Notes: generated from the sequence alone by a model not told the origin. DNA of 64,000 nucleotides from Lacticaseibacillus chiayiensis (GCF_004123795.1 NZ_MSSM01000001.1:62001-126000); one strand, 5' to 3'; positions 44,839-54,142 are shown, counted from the stretch's first letter. Translations and numbers: made by a program.

Positions 44839-46155
44839 ATGGGTTTAGAGAATTCAAAATTTGGGCAGGCATTTGTTAAATTCGCTGTAAAACTGGGTGA
44901 CGAAATTCACTTGCGATCATTGCGCGATGCTTTTGCAACGATTATGCCTTTATATATCTTGGCAGGGTTGGCAACACTTTTCAATAACACTGTATTTACT
45001 TGGATCTTTAAAGGTAAGACGTTGCTTCAGGTACAGTACTGGGGCACCATGTTGTCCAATGCAACGTTGAACGTTTCGAGTTTACTCATTGCGACGATGA
45101 TCGGTTATTTTTTGGCCAAGAATCGCGGGTTTAATAATCCGATTGCTTCAGCGATGGTTTCAATGGCAGCTTTAATTACCATGATGCCAAATACGGTTTC
45201 CTTAATTCCGACTGGGAGTAAGAAAGCAATCGACGTCACGGGTGCCTTGTCATTTAGTAATATGGGCACAACCGGCATGTTTGCCGGGATTATTATTGGC
45301 TTACTTGCAACAGAATTATTCATCTGGGTATCCCATATCAAGCACTTGCAGGTTCATTTGGGCGATCAAGTGCCACCGGCTGTCGGTAATTCGTTTAATG
45401 TTTTGATTCCAATCATTCTGGTTCTTTCGTTCTTTGCTTTCATCTCAACCGTTCTGTTTGATACCACTTCAATGAACCTGATCAGTTTGATTACAACGTT
45501 TATTCAGGAACCTTTACGGCATATTGGTACTGGCGTTGTCGGGACCATTATTATTTACACGTTGGCCAATCTGCTATGGCTCTTTGGTATTCACTTCTCG
45601 GTCATTTACAGTTCGATTCTGGAACCATTATTGATCATCAATATCGTTCAGAATACAGCGGCTTATAGTGCCGGACATGCGATTCCTAACGTCATTAATT
45701 TGTCGCTCGTTCAATCATTTGGATTAATTGGTGGTTCAGGCGGTACGCTTTGCTTGCTGGTAGCGACTTTTCTGGTTAGTCGGAATAAAGCTGCGCGCAA
45801 CGTTAGTAAACTTGCGGCTTTACCAGGCGTCTTCAACATCAATGAACCCGTTATCTTCGGTTATCCGATCGTCTATAACGTTTCGCTGATTATTCCATTC
45901 ATTTTACTGCCTTCAATCGGTATCTTTATTGCTTGGTTAGCGACAACATTAGGGTGGATGAGTCCGATGGTGATTCAAGTTCCTTGGACGACACCTGTTT
46001 TCATGAATGCATTTTTGGCTACGTCCGGTGACTGGCGTTCGATTGTTGTTCAAGCTGTCGTTGTCCTAATTGGCATCTTACTTTACATCCCATTTGTCAA
46101 AGTTAATGACAATGTTGTGGCACGACAGGCGGCAGAAGCTGCTAAAGAGGACTAA
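44839..46155 (+). CDS. Lactose/cellobiose-type PTS EIIC
   Basis: A 438-residue channel protein with eight or more helices. FATIMPLYILAGLATLFNNT near the start and the FNINEPVIFGYPIVYNV block, whose NEP is a hallmark of this EIIC family, are visible. The ATG at 44839 lies behind GGGAGATGA; an in-frame ATG at 44830 overlaps that site. It may use the EIIB and EIIA encoded at 40.4-41.1 kb, which lack their own EIIC. That pairing is inferred from the neighbourhood. Confidence 0.9.
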   Translation: MGLENSKFGQAFVKFAVKLGDEIHLRSLRDAFATIMPLYILAGLATLFNNTVFTWIFKGKTLLQVQYWGTMLSNATLNVSSLLIATMIGYFLAKNRGFNNPIASAMVSMAALITMMPNTVSLIPTGSKKAIDVTGALSFSNMGTTGMFAGIIIGLLATELFIWVSHIKHLQVHLGDQVPPAVGNSFNVLIPIILVLSFFAFISTVLFDTTSMNLISLITTFIQEPLRHIGTGVVGTIIIYTLANLLWLFGIHFSVIYSSILEPLLIINIVQNTAAYSAGHAIPNVINLSLVQSFGLIGGSGGTLCLLVATFLVSRNKAARNVSKLAALPGVFNINEPVIFGYPIVYNVSLIIPFILLPSIGIFIAWLATTLGWMSPMVIQVPWTTPVFMNAFLATSGDWRSIVVQAVVVLIGILLYIPFVKVNDNVVARQAAEAAKED

Positions 46156-46214
46156 CAAGTCAAAAAACTGAATTAGTTTGGACAAGATCAAAAAACTTCA
46201 TTTTTAAGTCTTAT

Positions 46215-46264
46215 CTCTCTGATCAAAAGGACAGACACATCTGCGCTTTTGATCAGAGAGTTTT
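46215..46264 (+). terminator. Terminator of the GH1-EIIC operon
   Basis: A perfect 15-bp stem (CTCTCTGATCAAAAG with CTTTTGATCAGAGAG) around a 16-base loop, followed by TTTT. Confidence 0.92.
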
Positions 46265-46525
46265 CATTTCGGATGAATGCTGGCACGAAACATAAACATT
46301 AATTGCAGAAATATTAAAAGCTCTGTTGGTGATTGGACCCGGTTGCATTACATTTGACTTGTTGGTCATGTTAACACCATTTCTAAAAAGGAAACCTAGC
46401 GCTTGTAGTCTCGATTGGCGAGGCACAATTTTCCAGTGATTTGGCTCGTTAACAATATCGACACAAATCAATATAAAGCATTTTTTAGAAGGTGACGACT
46501 GCTAATAACATAAGCCAGCTACCAC

Positions 46526-46561
46526 AATAACCGTCCAGGAGTGTGACCTTGGACGGTTATT
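46526..46561 (-). terminator. Hairpin behind the GntR-LacI regulator gene
   Basis: A perfect 12-bp stem (AATAACCGTCCA with TGGACGGTTATT). It lies about 40 bases after the regulator stop on the minus strand. Confidence 0.7.
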
Positions 46562-46601
46562 CGCGTGGGTTGATGAGCTAGAGAGATTTGTTGACCTGAG
46601 G

Positions 46602-47687
46602 CTAGTTTTCGTCAGTCAGTTGTTGAATGGAAGCACGTTCGACAATTTTGGGTGGAAATTCAAGACTGTTAACTTTTTGATGCGCAAGTTGTTTAAGCAA
46701 CATTTCTGCCGCGGTAATACCCATTTGGCTTTTTGGGTGACTGGCGGTTGTTAACTTGGGGGTGATATATGCCGACATCGTGTAGTTGTCGAAGCCAACA
46801 ACTGAGATGTCTTTGGGAATCAGATAACCTTGGTCTTGTAGCCAAGCAATCAAACGAATGGCCAGTTGATCATTATAAGCCGCAATTGCTGTGGGAGGAT
46901 TGGTGGAATTGAGAAAAGGCTGCAATTTGAGCGCGAGATTTTCAAATGATTCTTCTGATTGGTAAAGAATCAGATTACTGAAGGTGGTTAGCTCAGGATG
47001 GTTTTGATAGGCCCTTACAAATCCGTGCATCCGGTCAACACCTTGTTGGTCATCAATCTGGAACATACCAAGGATGGATTGGTGTTTGGCTTTAAAAAGC
47101 AGTTGCATCAAATCGTATTCAGATTGTTCGTCGGCTGTTTTAATGACAGGGACATCTAGTTCGGGATATTTTGCGTGAATAAAGATCATGGGGATGTGAC
47201 GACGCAACAATTCGCGGTAAATGTCAAGGTTTGGGCTTAGTGTGGCGCTTTTTGTTGGTTCAACAATCAGACCGTTAATTGGCGTATCCAGCAAGGTCAT
47301 TAAATTTTGACGTTCTCGTGCCACGTCGTTATGCGTGTTGCTCAAAATAATCGAATAGTCTTGTTTAGCGAGAACTTGATCGATCCCTAAAATTATTTTG
47401 GGGAAAATATAATCAGCTAAATGTGTCGTCAAAACGCCGATCAGTTTTTGGCTGTTAGGTGGAGCAACTGGTTGGCTTGGATCGCCAACGAAAAAACCGC
47501 TTCCTTGACGAGAAACAATGTAACCCTCAGCTCGCATCTTTTTTAGAGCTTGACGCAGTGAATAGCGAGTCACTTTGAGCATGTTAAGCAGTTCTTGCTC
47601 AGTTGGGAGCTTGTCGCCTACTTGATAGTCACCAGACAGGAGCATCGCCTTTAACGACTTTTCGACTTTTGTAATGTCAGATTTCAT
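46602..47687 (-). CDS. GntR-LacI hybrid (AraR-type) transcriptional regulator
   Basis: A 361-residue regulator with an N-terminal GntR winged helix (LPTEQELLNMLKVTRYSLRQAL) and a C-terminal LacI-type sugar-binding domain (IGVLTTHLADYIFP, GFDNYTMSAYITP). AAAGGACC precedes the ATG. It is divergent from the PTS operon at 47.8 kb, with a 14-bp palindrome between them, and likely represses it. The AraR architecture does not fix the effector; here a uronate-containing or galacto-type sugar is possible. Confidence 0.87.
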   Translation of the reverse strand: MKSDITKVEKSLKAMLLSGDYQVGDKLPTEQELLNMLKVTRYSLRQALKKMRAEGYIVSRQGSGFFVGDPSQPVAPPNSQKLIGVLTTHLADYIFPKIILGIDQVLAKQDYSIILSNTHNDVARERQNLMTLLDTPINGLIVEPTKSATLSPNLDIYRELLRRHIPMIFIHAKYPELDVPVIKTADEQSEYDLMQLLFKAKHQSILGMFQIDDQQGVDRMHGFVRAYQNHPELTTFSNLILYQSEESFENLALKLQPFLNSTNPPTAIAAYNDQLAIRLIAWLQDQGYLIPKDISVVGFDNYTMSAYITPKLTTASHPKSQMGITAAEMLLKQLAHQKVNSLEFPPKIVERASIQQLTDEN

Positions 47688-47722
47688 AATTAGGTCCTTT
47701 CGGAAAGAGATCTCTGCTAATT

Positions 47723-47736
47723 TTAGTTCGAACTAA
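47723..47736. promoter_or_regulatory. 14-bp palindrome, likely operator of the GntR-LacI regulator
   Basis: TTAGTTCGAACTAA is a perfect palindrome between the regulator gene and the divergent PTS operon. Confidence 0.6.
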
Positions 47737-47768
47737 TTCAGGAGTAAACAAATAATTCAATAAAGCTG

Positions 47769-47790
47769 TTGACTTTTGAAAGCGATTGCG
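47769..47790 (+). promoter_or_regulatory. -35 element and cre box of PTS system 2
   Basis: TTGACT (47769-47774) is followed by TGAAAGCGATTGCG (47777-47790), a cre match except for the last base. No clear -10 was chosen. The cre lies in the promoter core. Confidence 0.5.
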
Positions 47791-47848
47791 CAAAAATAAT
47801 TATATGGGAACGGTATTTCCTAAAAAGAAATTTGTGGGAGGGATATTT

Positions 47849-48343
47849 TTGATTAAAATGGTGAGAATTGACGAGAGACTTGTCCATGGTCAAGTGGCGC
47901 TCGTCTGGAGTCGCAATTTGGGAGTTGACCGCATTTTAGTGGTTAATGACAAAGCGGCAGCTGATCCAGTTCAGACTGCTACTTTGAAAATGGCAGCTCC
48001 GGACACTGCTAAACTAATTGTTTTGGATCGTTCTAAGGCAAAAACGTTACTTAATGACCCAAGACTGAATGACTTTAAGGTGCTTGTTGTTGTTAACAAT
48101 CCGTCAGATGCTCGTTTCGTTGTGGAAAATGCCAACCATGTTGATCTAGTGAACATTGGTAATTTTGGGAAAGTTGACAAAGACGCAACGAGAAAGCGTA
48201 TTAATGACAACTTGCTTCTCAATGATCAAGATATTGCTGATCTTAAGGCAATTGCTGCAAAAGGAATCAAGGTTGAATATCAGCTAGTACCTGATCAAGG
48301 TAAGACTTCACTTGATCAAATCATTTCTCAGGAGGCAAACTAA
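47849..48343 (+). CDS. Mannose-family PTS EIIB (system 2)
   Basis: A 164-residue EIIB with the phosphorylated His13 in RIDERLVHGQVALVW. I prefer the TTG at 47849, six bases behind GGGAGGG, which gives the same MIKMxRIDxRL start as the EIIB at 54358. An ATG at 47786 lies upstream of that site and is less likely. It heads an EIIB-EIIC-EIID set without its own EIIA. Confidence 0.9.
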   Translation: MIKMVRIDERLVHGQVALVWSRNLGVDRILVVNDKAAADPVQTATLKMAAPDTAKLIVLDRSKAKTLLNDPRLNDFKVLVVVNNPSDARFVVENANHVDLVNIGNFGKVDKDATRKRINDNLLLNDQDIADLKAIAAKGIKVEYQLVPDQGKTSLDQIISQEAN

Positions 48344-49158
48344 TGGTTATTAAAGCGTTACTAGTAGGAATCATTATGTTTTTTGCCAAGTTCTTTGATT
48401 GGGGTTACTTTAACGTTCAACTTCGTCCTATCATGCTTGGACCAATCGTTGGCTTGGCTTTGGGTGATTTACGTGAAGGCGTGCTCATGGGTGCTGCTAT
48501 TGAAGCGGTTTTCTTGGGAACGTTTTCTGTTGGGGGATCAGTTCCTTCCGATATTGCGTCAGCCGCTATTTTTGGTACAGCGTTCGGCATTCTGTTGGGT
48601 AAAGGCACTTCAGCTGCCGTTGCCTTGTCGGTGCCGATTGGGTTACTAGCAAATTTACTGTTTAACTTCATTGCTGGATTTATTTTTAATTTTGTTGTTG
48701 CATTTGAAGACCGGGCAGTCGCTGACCATAAAGATAAGCTATTCACGTTTTGGCACATATTTGCCATGCTCTTCTACCCTACTGTTTTCGGTGTCATGGC
48801 ATTCGTCGTTATGATGATCGGTGTTCAACCCGTTCAGCACTTTATGAATGCATTGCCGCCATACATTAATAATGCGTTAACTGCAATGTCCGCTGCTTTG
48901 CCTGCATTAGGGATGGCGATTCTAACGAATTCGATGTGGGATAAAAGTATTCTACCATTTTTCTTCATCGGATTTATTCTTGCAGCTTACCTCAAATTGC
49001 AGACGATGCCGATCGCCGTTCTCGGTGCTGCAGTTGCTGTTTATTATGTTTACAATGACTTTCAACATCGCAAAGAAATTAAGGCGCTTAAAGCTAGCGG
49101 TGTTGGGTCGAAGTCAGATAAGGGTGAAAATGGAGAAATGGAGGACTTCCTGTCATGA
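48343..49158 (+). CDS. Mannose-family PTS EIIC (system 2)
   Basis: A 271-residue channel subunit. The LRPIMLGPIVGLALGDLREG and FLGTFSVGGSVPSDIASAAIFG segments are family marks. The ATG overlaps the EIIB stop. Charged C-terminal tail. It is more similar in layout to the EIIC at 54863 than to that at 22869, as judged by eye. Confidence 0.91.
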   Translation: MVIKALLVGIIMFFAKFFDWGYFNVQLRPIMLGPIVGLALGDLREGVLMGAAIEAVFLGTFSVGGSVPSDIASAAIFGTAFGILLGKGTSAAVALSVPIGLLANLLFNFIAGFIFNFVVAFEDRAVADHKDKLFTFWHIFAMLFYPTVFGVMAFVVMMIGVQPVQHFMNALPPYINNALTAMSAALPALGMAILTNSMWDKSILPFFFIGFILAAYLKLQTMPIAVLGAAVAVYYVYNDFQHRKEIKALKASGVGSKSDKGENGEMEDFLS

Positions 49159-49985
49159 GCTCAATTACTGCGAAATTATCTCCTGAAGAAAGAAAAGATG
49201 TCAGTCGCATTTACTGGCGTGGCTTTACTGTCATGAATGAAATGACTTACGTACGAATGCAGGGACCAGGTTTTGGTTGGACCTTGATGCCTTTGCTGCG
49301 TAAGATTTATAAAGATGATGATGAATACTATGAAGCCCTTGCGCGACATATGCAGTATTTCAACACCAACCCGGTTTTCCTGCCGTTTATCCAAGGTATT
49401 GTCTATTCAATGGAAAAGCAAAATGCTAAGAAGCCAATTGATAATATCGAGGAATCTGTTCAAGGCTTGAAAGTCGGCTTGATGGGACCATTGGCAGGCT
49501 TAGGGGATTCCTTCTTCACTGGTACATGGCGCGTGATTACCACTGGTGTTGGCTTAGGCTTGGCGTCGAAAGGGAATGTTTTAGGCGCAATTCTCTTCTT
49601 CGTCTTATTCCATGTTCCTTACTATCTAGTCCGTTACTATAGTGGTTTCTTTGGCTACTCTGTTGGTGCTAGTTTCATCAGTAAAGCGCAAGAAAGTGGT
49701 TTGTTAAATTCGATTACTCGTGGATGTTCGATACTTGGTTTGATGATGATCGGAGCCATGACATTCCTGAATGTGCCTTTGAAGTTTAGCTTTGCGACGA
49801 AGCTAGGTGGTGTTCCGTTCAAACTCCAGACGCTTATGGATGGTATTTTGAAAGGGTTACTGCCATTATTGGTTGTCTGGCTTTTGATCTGGTTGATCCG
49901 CTCCAAGAAGGTTTCCGTGACCGCGCTGCTTATTGGCGTCATTGTTATCTCGGCGCTACTCGGCGGATTTGGTATTATTGCATAA
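49155..49985 (+). CDS. Mannose-family PTS EIID (system 2)
   Basis: A 276-residue EIID with YVRMQGPGFGWTLMPLLRKIY, MQYFNTNPVFLPFIQG and GLMGPLAGLGDSFFTG. The ATG overlaps the EIIC stop by four bases. A terminator follows, so the set ends without EIIA. Confidence 0.92.
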   Translation: MSSITAKLSPEERKDVSRIYWRGFTVMNEMTYVRMQGPGFGWTLMPLLRKIYKDDDEYYEALARHMQYFNTNPVFLPFIQGIVYSMEKQNAKKPIDNIEESVQGLKVGLMGPLAGLGDSFFTGTWRVITTGVGLGLASKGNVLGAILFFVLFHVPYYLVRYYSGFFGYSVGASFISKAQESGLLNSITRGCSILGLMMIGAMTFLNVPLKFSFATKLGGVPFKLQTLMDGILKGLLPLLVVWLLIWLIRSKKVSVTALLIGVIVISALLGGFGIIA

Positions 49986-50053
49986 ACCGGCAGCTGCCTG
50001 AACTCAAAAAAGTGTCACAAAATATATTGAACTGAAACCAGTTCATGCTATGG

Positions 50054-50100
50054 CACCAAGCAATTAGTTTGGAATAAAACTTGATTGCTTGGTGTCTTTT
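50054..50100 (+). terminator. Terminator of PTS system 2
   Basis: CACCAAGCAAT and ATTGCTTGGTG form a perfect 11-bp stem around a 19-base loop, followed by TCTTTT. Confidence 0.85.
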
Positions 50101-50150
50101 GGCTCAACAAGGCGTAATGAAAATATTTTAAAGAGGGGCATCGAGTTAGT

Positions 50151-50918
50151 ATGATTATTCAAGGCACGTACACTTCTGAAGTGTTGCAAAGCAAACGGCC
50201 TTTTGTAGCAGTTTTACCAGAAAAGCCGGACGATGACACAAAAACGATTTTCTTGTTACATGGCGTTGGCACTGATTATACCGAGTGGCTGATTAATGTG
50301 CCGTTAGAGCAATGGGCAAAGGACAATAACATTGCCTTTATGTGTCCAAATGGCGGCAATACGTTTTACACGGACCATGCTAACAACGAGAATTATGGTG
50401 CTGCCATTGGTGATGAGTTTTATCATGTGATGGCGAGAACCTTTCCGTTTAATATGCAGTATGCTAACACGTCCATTGCCGGTTTCTCAATGGGTGGTTA
50501 TGGCGCGATCCGTTTAGGCTTGAAATATCAGCATTACAGCAACATTGGAGGGTTCTCTCCGGCGTTTGTCTTTTACAAGCGGCACCGTAATGATCCCTTG
50601 TTCAAGGAAGTCTTCTACAAAGGGCTTGAAGGATCTGACAATGACTGTGTGAAGCTTTATCAGGATCGTCTACAATCAGGAGCTGCGATGCCAGAAATCA
50701 CACTGTTTTGCGGCAATGAAGATCCGCTTGATAAGTATACCCAAGAGTTTTATCACAACATTACGGCGATTAAGCAGCACCATTTAATTGCTTATCATCA
50801 ACAAGCTGGATTCCATAGCTTCGATTTATGGTTACCCGCGTTGAAAGAATTTATCAAAAACAAGATTGTTGGTCAAAAGACTGACACTGGAGACGTGTGG
50901 CAGACGCTGACAAATTGA
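50151..50918 (+). CDS. Alpha/beta-hydrolase esterase
   Basis: A 255-residue cytoplasmic esterase. The nucleophile serine lies in GFSMGGYG, the acid is probably the Asp of NEDPLDKY and the base the His of AGFHSFDLW. HGVGTDYTEWL holds the oxyanion region. This group includes acetyl-ester and S-formylglutathione hydrolases. In this locus it could remove acetyl groups from imported oligosaccharides; this is inference. It stands alone between two terminators. Confidence 0.85.
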   Translation: MIIQGTYTSEVLQSKRPFVAVLPEKPDDDTKTIFLLHGVGTDYTEWLINVPLEQWAKDNNIAFMCPNGGNTFYTDHANNENYGAAIGDEFYHVMARTFPFNMQYANTSIAGFSMGGYGAIRLGLKYQHYSNIGGFSPAFVFYKRHRNDPLFKEVFYKGLEGSDNDCVKLYQDRLQSGAAMPEITLFCGNEDPLDKYTQEFYHNITAIKQHHLIAYHQQAGFHSFDLWLPALKEFIKNKIVGQKTDTGDVWQTLTN

Positions 50919-50965
50919 AAGCTTGAGATAAGTCCCCTTCGTATTTAGGGTGAAGTCCGCATATA

Positions 50966-51006
50966 AAAAAAGCGGCAGTCAAATTTTTTTGGCTGCCGCT
51001 TTTTTA
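50966..51006. terminator. Bidirectional terminator
   Basis: AAAAAGCGGCAG and CTGCCGCTTTTTT form the stem, with A and T runs on both sides. It ends the esterase gene and the converging GH43 gene. Confidence 0.9.
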
Positions 51007-51018
51007 TCAAGAAAAACG

Positions 51019-51966
51019 CTATAGTGATGAATGTTGCCTCAATAGGCCTCCAAAAGGTTCATCGGTCCATGGCAAGGCTATATCGCGTTGGCGTTTCCCA
51101 GTGATTTTGATTGGTAGAATACTATATCCAGAATGTTTGAGATCATAGCGTTTCCAATGATCCATCAGCAGATAAGGTTGCGAGTCAACGGTAAAGATAT
51201 AAGCGGGTTGACCATCGTAGGTTGTCCTTGACATGGGGCCTTCGCACGGATTATCAATTAATTTCTGACCAGAAAAAAGGAAATGGGAGCGGGAGAACAG
51301 AGCAGGATTCGGTGACCAACCAGTGGTGCCTGAGGTGATCATGAAGTACCAAGCGCCTTGATGCAGGATTGTTGGAGCCTCACGCTCTTGATCCTCAAAA
51401 ACTTTGGCCATGAAGCCGGTGCAATTAAGATAATCGTCGGTTAATTCACTGAAGTAGATGGTCTTGTTCATGTCAGACGAATGCACAAGATATGCTTTAT
51501 CACCGTCTTGGTAAAGCGTCATGTCACGGCTATCTTTTTGGTTAGGTCGCAAAATATGTTGTACCGTAAATGGTCCTGTGGCGCTGGCAGATGTTGCGAC
51601 GATGCAACCAGCAAATTGATAATTGGCGGTGTCATAATGGGCCCACATCACAAAATTGTGATGTTTTTCGTTAAAAAGTACTTTCGGGCGTTCAACGATG
51701 CTGTCTTTGGTAATGGTACCAGTTTTATCGGAAGCGACTGTTAACACGTTGTTTTTGAATTTCCAATTTTGTAGATCAGTTGATTCGTAACAGCTGATAC
51801 CGACAAAAGGGATAGTGTTCAACCCGTTATCAGATTGGACATTGGCTGCATCTTTATTTTCACCATACCAATAATAGGTATTTTCATGTGCGATGATACA
51901 ACCACCATGAGCTTGAATGAGATGACCGTCTTGATCTTGCCATGGCTGGCCATTTTGATTTGCCAT
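51019..51966 (-). CDS. Glycoside hydrolase family 43 enzyme, cytoplasmic
   Basis: A 315-residue five-bladed propeller hydrolase without signal peptide. IQAHGGCIIAHENTYYWYGE is the start of the GH43 subgroup that includes beta-1,3-galactanases and arabinan enzymes; VERPKVLFN and EREAPTILH carry likely acidic active-site residues. AAAGGAG precedes the ATG at 51966; an in-frame start at 52023 is not supported. A cre box lies upstream. It likely trims an imported galactan- or arabinan-like chain, but the substrate is open. Confidence 0.8.
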   Translation of the reverse strand: MANQNGQPWQDQDGHLIQAHGGCIIAHENTYYWYGENKDAANVQSDNGLNTIPFVGISCYESTDLQNWKFKNNVLTVASDKTGTITKDSIVERPKVLFNEKHHNFVMWAHYDTANYQFAGCIVATSASATGPFTVQHILRPNQKDSRDMTLYQDGDKAYLVHSSDMNKTIYFSELTDDYLNCTGFMAKVFEDQEREAPTILHQGAWYFMITSGTTGWSPNPALFSRSHFLFSGQKLIDNPCEGPMSRTTYDGQPAYIFTVDSQPYLLMDHWKRYDLKHSGYSILPIKITGKRQRDIALPWTDEPFGGLLRQHSSL

Positions 51967-52023
51967 AAGATTAAAAACTCCTTTCAAAAAACATACGGTA
52001 TGAATTAATGCCCATACGATCAT

Positions 52024-52037
52024 TGAAAACGCTAACT
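52024..52037 (-). promoter_or_regulatory. cre box upstream of the minus-strand GH43 gene
   Basis: TGAAAACGCTAACT (written as on the plus strand) matches the cre consensus ending in T. It lies 58 bases before the GH43 start. Confidence 0.6.
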
Positions 52038-52180
52038 GGCTCTTGCAACCTACATGTTTTTGCAGTGATTAGATATTTGCAGCTATTGTTGTGTCAGTCA
52101 ATCGTGACCGAACTATTTTGAAGCAAACCTGTTCGTCTGGTGCCGGCATCAACATGTCATCCTTGAAGTGCTTTCACCAA

Positions 52181-52225
52181 AAAAGTTCCGGAAATTACAA
52201 GGCATTTCCAGAACTTTTGTTTTTA
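52181..52225 (-). terminator. Terminator of the kduI-kduD operon
   Basis: AAAAGTTC-C-GGAAAT and ATTTCC-A-GAACTTTT form a stem with one mismatch. The minus-strand copy ends in a T run. Confidence 0.75.
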
Positions 52226-52271
52226 AAGCGTATAGTCAATGAAAGAAAAGATTAGAGGGACTGTCATTCGA

Positions 52272-53096
52272 TTAGCGAGTTAGATAGCCACCATCAACAG
52301 GTACAATGGCACCGTTAATATAGTTAGCAGCATCGCTTGCTAAGAAGACAGAAACACCCATCAGTTCATAAGGTTCTGCCCAGTGGCCAGCTGGAATCCG
52401 GCTAAGAATTTCGTCATTACGTTCCTTGTCAGCGCGAATCGGTGCCGTGTTTTCAGTCTTGATGTAACCAGGGGCAATGGCATTAACCTGGACATTGTAA
52501 GCGCCCATTTCAGAAGCAAATGCCTTCGTTAAGCCTGCGACACCATGTTTACTTGCCGTATAAGAAGGAATGTATTTACCACCTTGGAATGACAGCATCG
52601 AACCAATGTTAATGATCTTGCCAGATTTTTGTTTAGCAAAGACTTTGGAAATCGCTAATGACATGTGATAAACAGCAGTCAAATTAATCGCAATAACCTG
52701 ATCCCAGTCTTTATCTTTAGATTCAAGCAATGGGTTACGACGAATCATGCCAGCGTTATTAACCAAAATGTCCACGTGACCCATTTTTTCAACAGCTTCA
52801 GCAATCACTTTGTCGGCCACGCCTGGTTGTGTCAAATCAACATCGGTAAACTCAACTTTGCGGCCGCGCTTTTCGATTAAGCGACGAGTATTGTCCCATT
52901 CGAGTTTGCCAAAAGTTGGGATAAAGATATCGGCACCGGCTTCTGCCATGGCAACTGCATACCCTTGGCCTAAACCAGTGTTGCCGCCTGTAATAACGGC
53001 AACTTTACCAGTTAAGTCGAATTGTTTCATTTTAAAGTGATCGAGCTCTGCTTCGTGACGCTTGATTTCTTCTTCAGATTGATGAATTTGTGCCAT
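52272..53096 (-). CDS. kduD: 2-dehydro-3-deoxy-D-gluconate 5-dehydrogenase
   Basis: A 274-residue short-chain dehydrogenase. GKVAVITGGNTGLGQG binds the nucleotide, NNAGMIRR and the Ser/YTASKHG catalytic pair follow, and the C-terminus is VDGGYLTR, as in KduD. It has an extra N-terminal helix (about 22 residues) before the dehydrogenase core. KduD reduces or oxidises at C5 to yield 2-keto-3-deoxygluconate. The partner kduI lies upstream in the same operon. Confidence 0.9.
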   Translation of the reverse strand: MAQIHQSEEEIKRHEAELDHFKMKQFDLTGKVAVITGGNTGLGQGYAVAMAEAGADIFIPTFGKLEWDNTRRLIEKRGRKVEFTDVDLTQPGVADKVIAEAVEKMGHVDILVNNAGMIRRNPLLESKDKDWDQVIAINLTAVYHMSLAISKVFAKQKSGKIINIGSMLSFQGGKYIPSYTASKHGVAGLTKAFASEMGAYNVQVNAIAPGYIKTENTAPIRADKERNDEILSRIPAGHWAEPYELMGVSVFLASDAANYINGAIVPVDGGYLTR

Positions 53097-53129
53097 ATTA
53101 TATAAACTCCTTTAATTGATTAAATGCCA

Positions 53130-53975
53130 TTAACGCAACTCGTCCATTGGAACTTGATCCATGTCATCGTAGGTTTGGTTTTCACCACACATTGCCCAGA
53201 TGAAAGCGTAGTTGGTTGTGCCTACACCACAGTGGATCGACCAACTTGGATTAACAACTGCTTGCTCGTTAAACAGGGTGATGTGACGAGTTTCCGTTGG
53301 TTCGCCAAGAAAATGAAAGACACGGGTATCTGGCTTTGCAAATTCGCAATACATGTAAGTTTCCATGCGACGTGCATGGGTGTGAGCTGGCATTGTGTTC
53401 CATGAAGAGCCTGGTTCTAGGACAGTGTAGCCCATCTGTAACTGGCAAGTATCCATTTGGGATGCATCAATATACTTATAAATGGTCCGCTTGTTCATAT
53501 GCTCTTGGTCGCCCATTGGCTTTGCCAGTGCATTCGCGAATGGAAGTTTTTTATTTGGGTAGGTTTTGTGAGCCGGCGTTGAAACAACATAGAACTTAGC
53601 AGGATTAGCAGCATCCTTCGACTGAAAGACGACATGTTTTGTTCCCATGCCAATGTAAAAACCATCGTGAGTTGTCATTGGTTCTGTAGCGCCATCAATC
53701 GTGACGCTGCCATCGCCGCCAATATTGATGAGACCCAATTCGCGACGTTGTAAGAAGAAATCAACCCCTAAATCTTTAGACAACTTAATTTCTAAAGGTT
53801 GATCAGTAGGGGTTACGCCTCCAAAGATCATGCGATCGTTGTAAGTGTATGTGAGTAGTATGTCCCCTGGCGTGAAGATCTTCTCCATCAAAAACTCTTC
53901 ACGAAGCTTATCGGTGTCGTAATGTTTGATGTCTTCAGGGCTATGCGCATAACGCGTTACCATCTTGAATGACAA
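53130..53975 (-). CDS. kduI: 5-dehydro-4-deoxy-D-glucuronate isomerase
   Basis: A 281-residue cupin-type isomerase. TRYAHSPEDIKHYDT at the start, MPAHTHARRMETYMYCEF with the metal-binding His and Glu residues, and the C-terminal AFIWAMCGENQTYDDMD are KduI hallmarks. It isomerises the product of unsaturated uronate opening. The start is TTG at 53975, eight bases behind GGAGG; the first ATG is four codons further in. A minus-strand promoter and a palindromic operator lie upstream. Confidence 0.92.
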   Translation of the reverse strand: MSFKMVTRYAHSPEDIKHYDTDKLREEFLMEKIFTPGDILLTYTYNDRMIFGGVTPTDQPLEIKLSKDLGVDFFLQRRELGLINIGGDGSVTIDGATEPMTTHDGFYIGMGTKHVVFQSKDAANPAKFYVVSTPAHKTYPNKKLPFANALAKPMGDQEHMNKRTIYKYIDASQMDTCQLQMGYTVLEPGSSWNTMPAHTHARRMETYMYCEFAKPDTRVFHFLGEPTETRHITLFNEQAVVNPSWSIHCGVGTTNYAFIWAMCGENQTYDDMDQVPMDELR

Positions 53976-53988
53976 TGAAAAAGCCTCC

Positions 53989-54007
53989 GTTTCTATTTAA
54001 GAAATAG
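53989..54007. promoter_or_regulatory. Operator candidate, copy 1 (kduI side)
   Basis: GTTTCTATTTAAGAAATAG, a near-palindrome, lies between the kduI promoter and its start. The same 19 bases occur inverted at 54143-54161. Confidence 0.65.
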
Positions 54008-54030
54008 TGTTTACTCCTATGAGCAACTCT

Positions 54031-54058
54031 AATATAACACGACCACTCAAAAAAGCAA
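54031..54058 (-). promoter_or_regulatory. Promoter of kduI-kduD
   Basis: On the minus strand TTGCTT (54053-54058) and TATATT (54031-54036) are 16 bases apart, upstream of operator copy 1. Confidence 0.6.
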
Positions 54059-54086
54059 GCGCTATTATGAATTTAATATTTAGGAC

Positions 54087-54116
54087 TTGACATTGTGTAT
54101 ACGCTTGCAATACGAT
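54087..54116 (+). promoter_or_regulatory. Promoter with embedded cre of PTS system 3
   Basis: TTGACA (54087-54092) and TACGAT (54111-54116) are 18 bases apart. TGTATACGCTTGCA between them is cre-like (one mismatch). The sequence from TGTATACGC to TACGATA is repeated without change at 60425-60446. Confidence 0.7.
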
Positions 54117-54142
54117 ACAGATGTTTTCATATTTTGAAAACT

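Larger units (their letters stand above)
46156..46601. other. Intergenic region with two terminators
   Basis: Terminators lie at 46215-46264 and 46526-46561. Between them I see no supported gene; a minus-strand open frame at 46253-46471 has no ribosome site and overlaps the first terminator. Confidence 0.55.
51967..52271. other. Intergenic region between the GH43 gene and kduD
   Basis: About 300 bases holding the cre box at 52024-52037 and a terminator at 52181-52225. No further gene is seen. Confidence 0.55.

Noticed and set aside
46253-46471. Minus-strand open frame of 72 codons
   Set aside because: No ribosome site, overlap with a strong terminator and no known motif.
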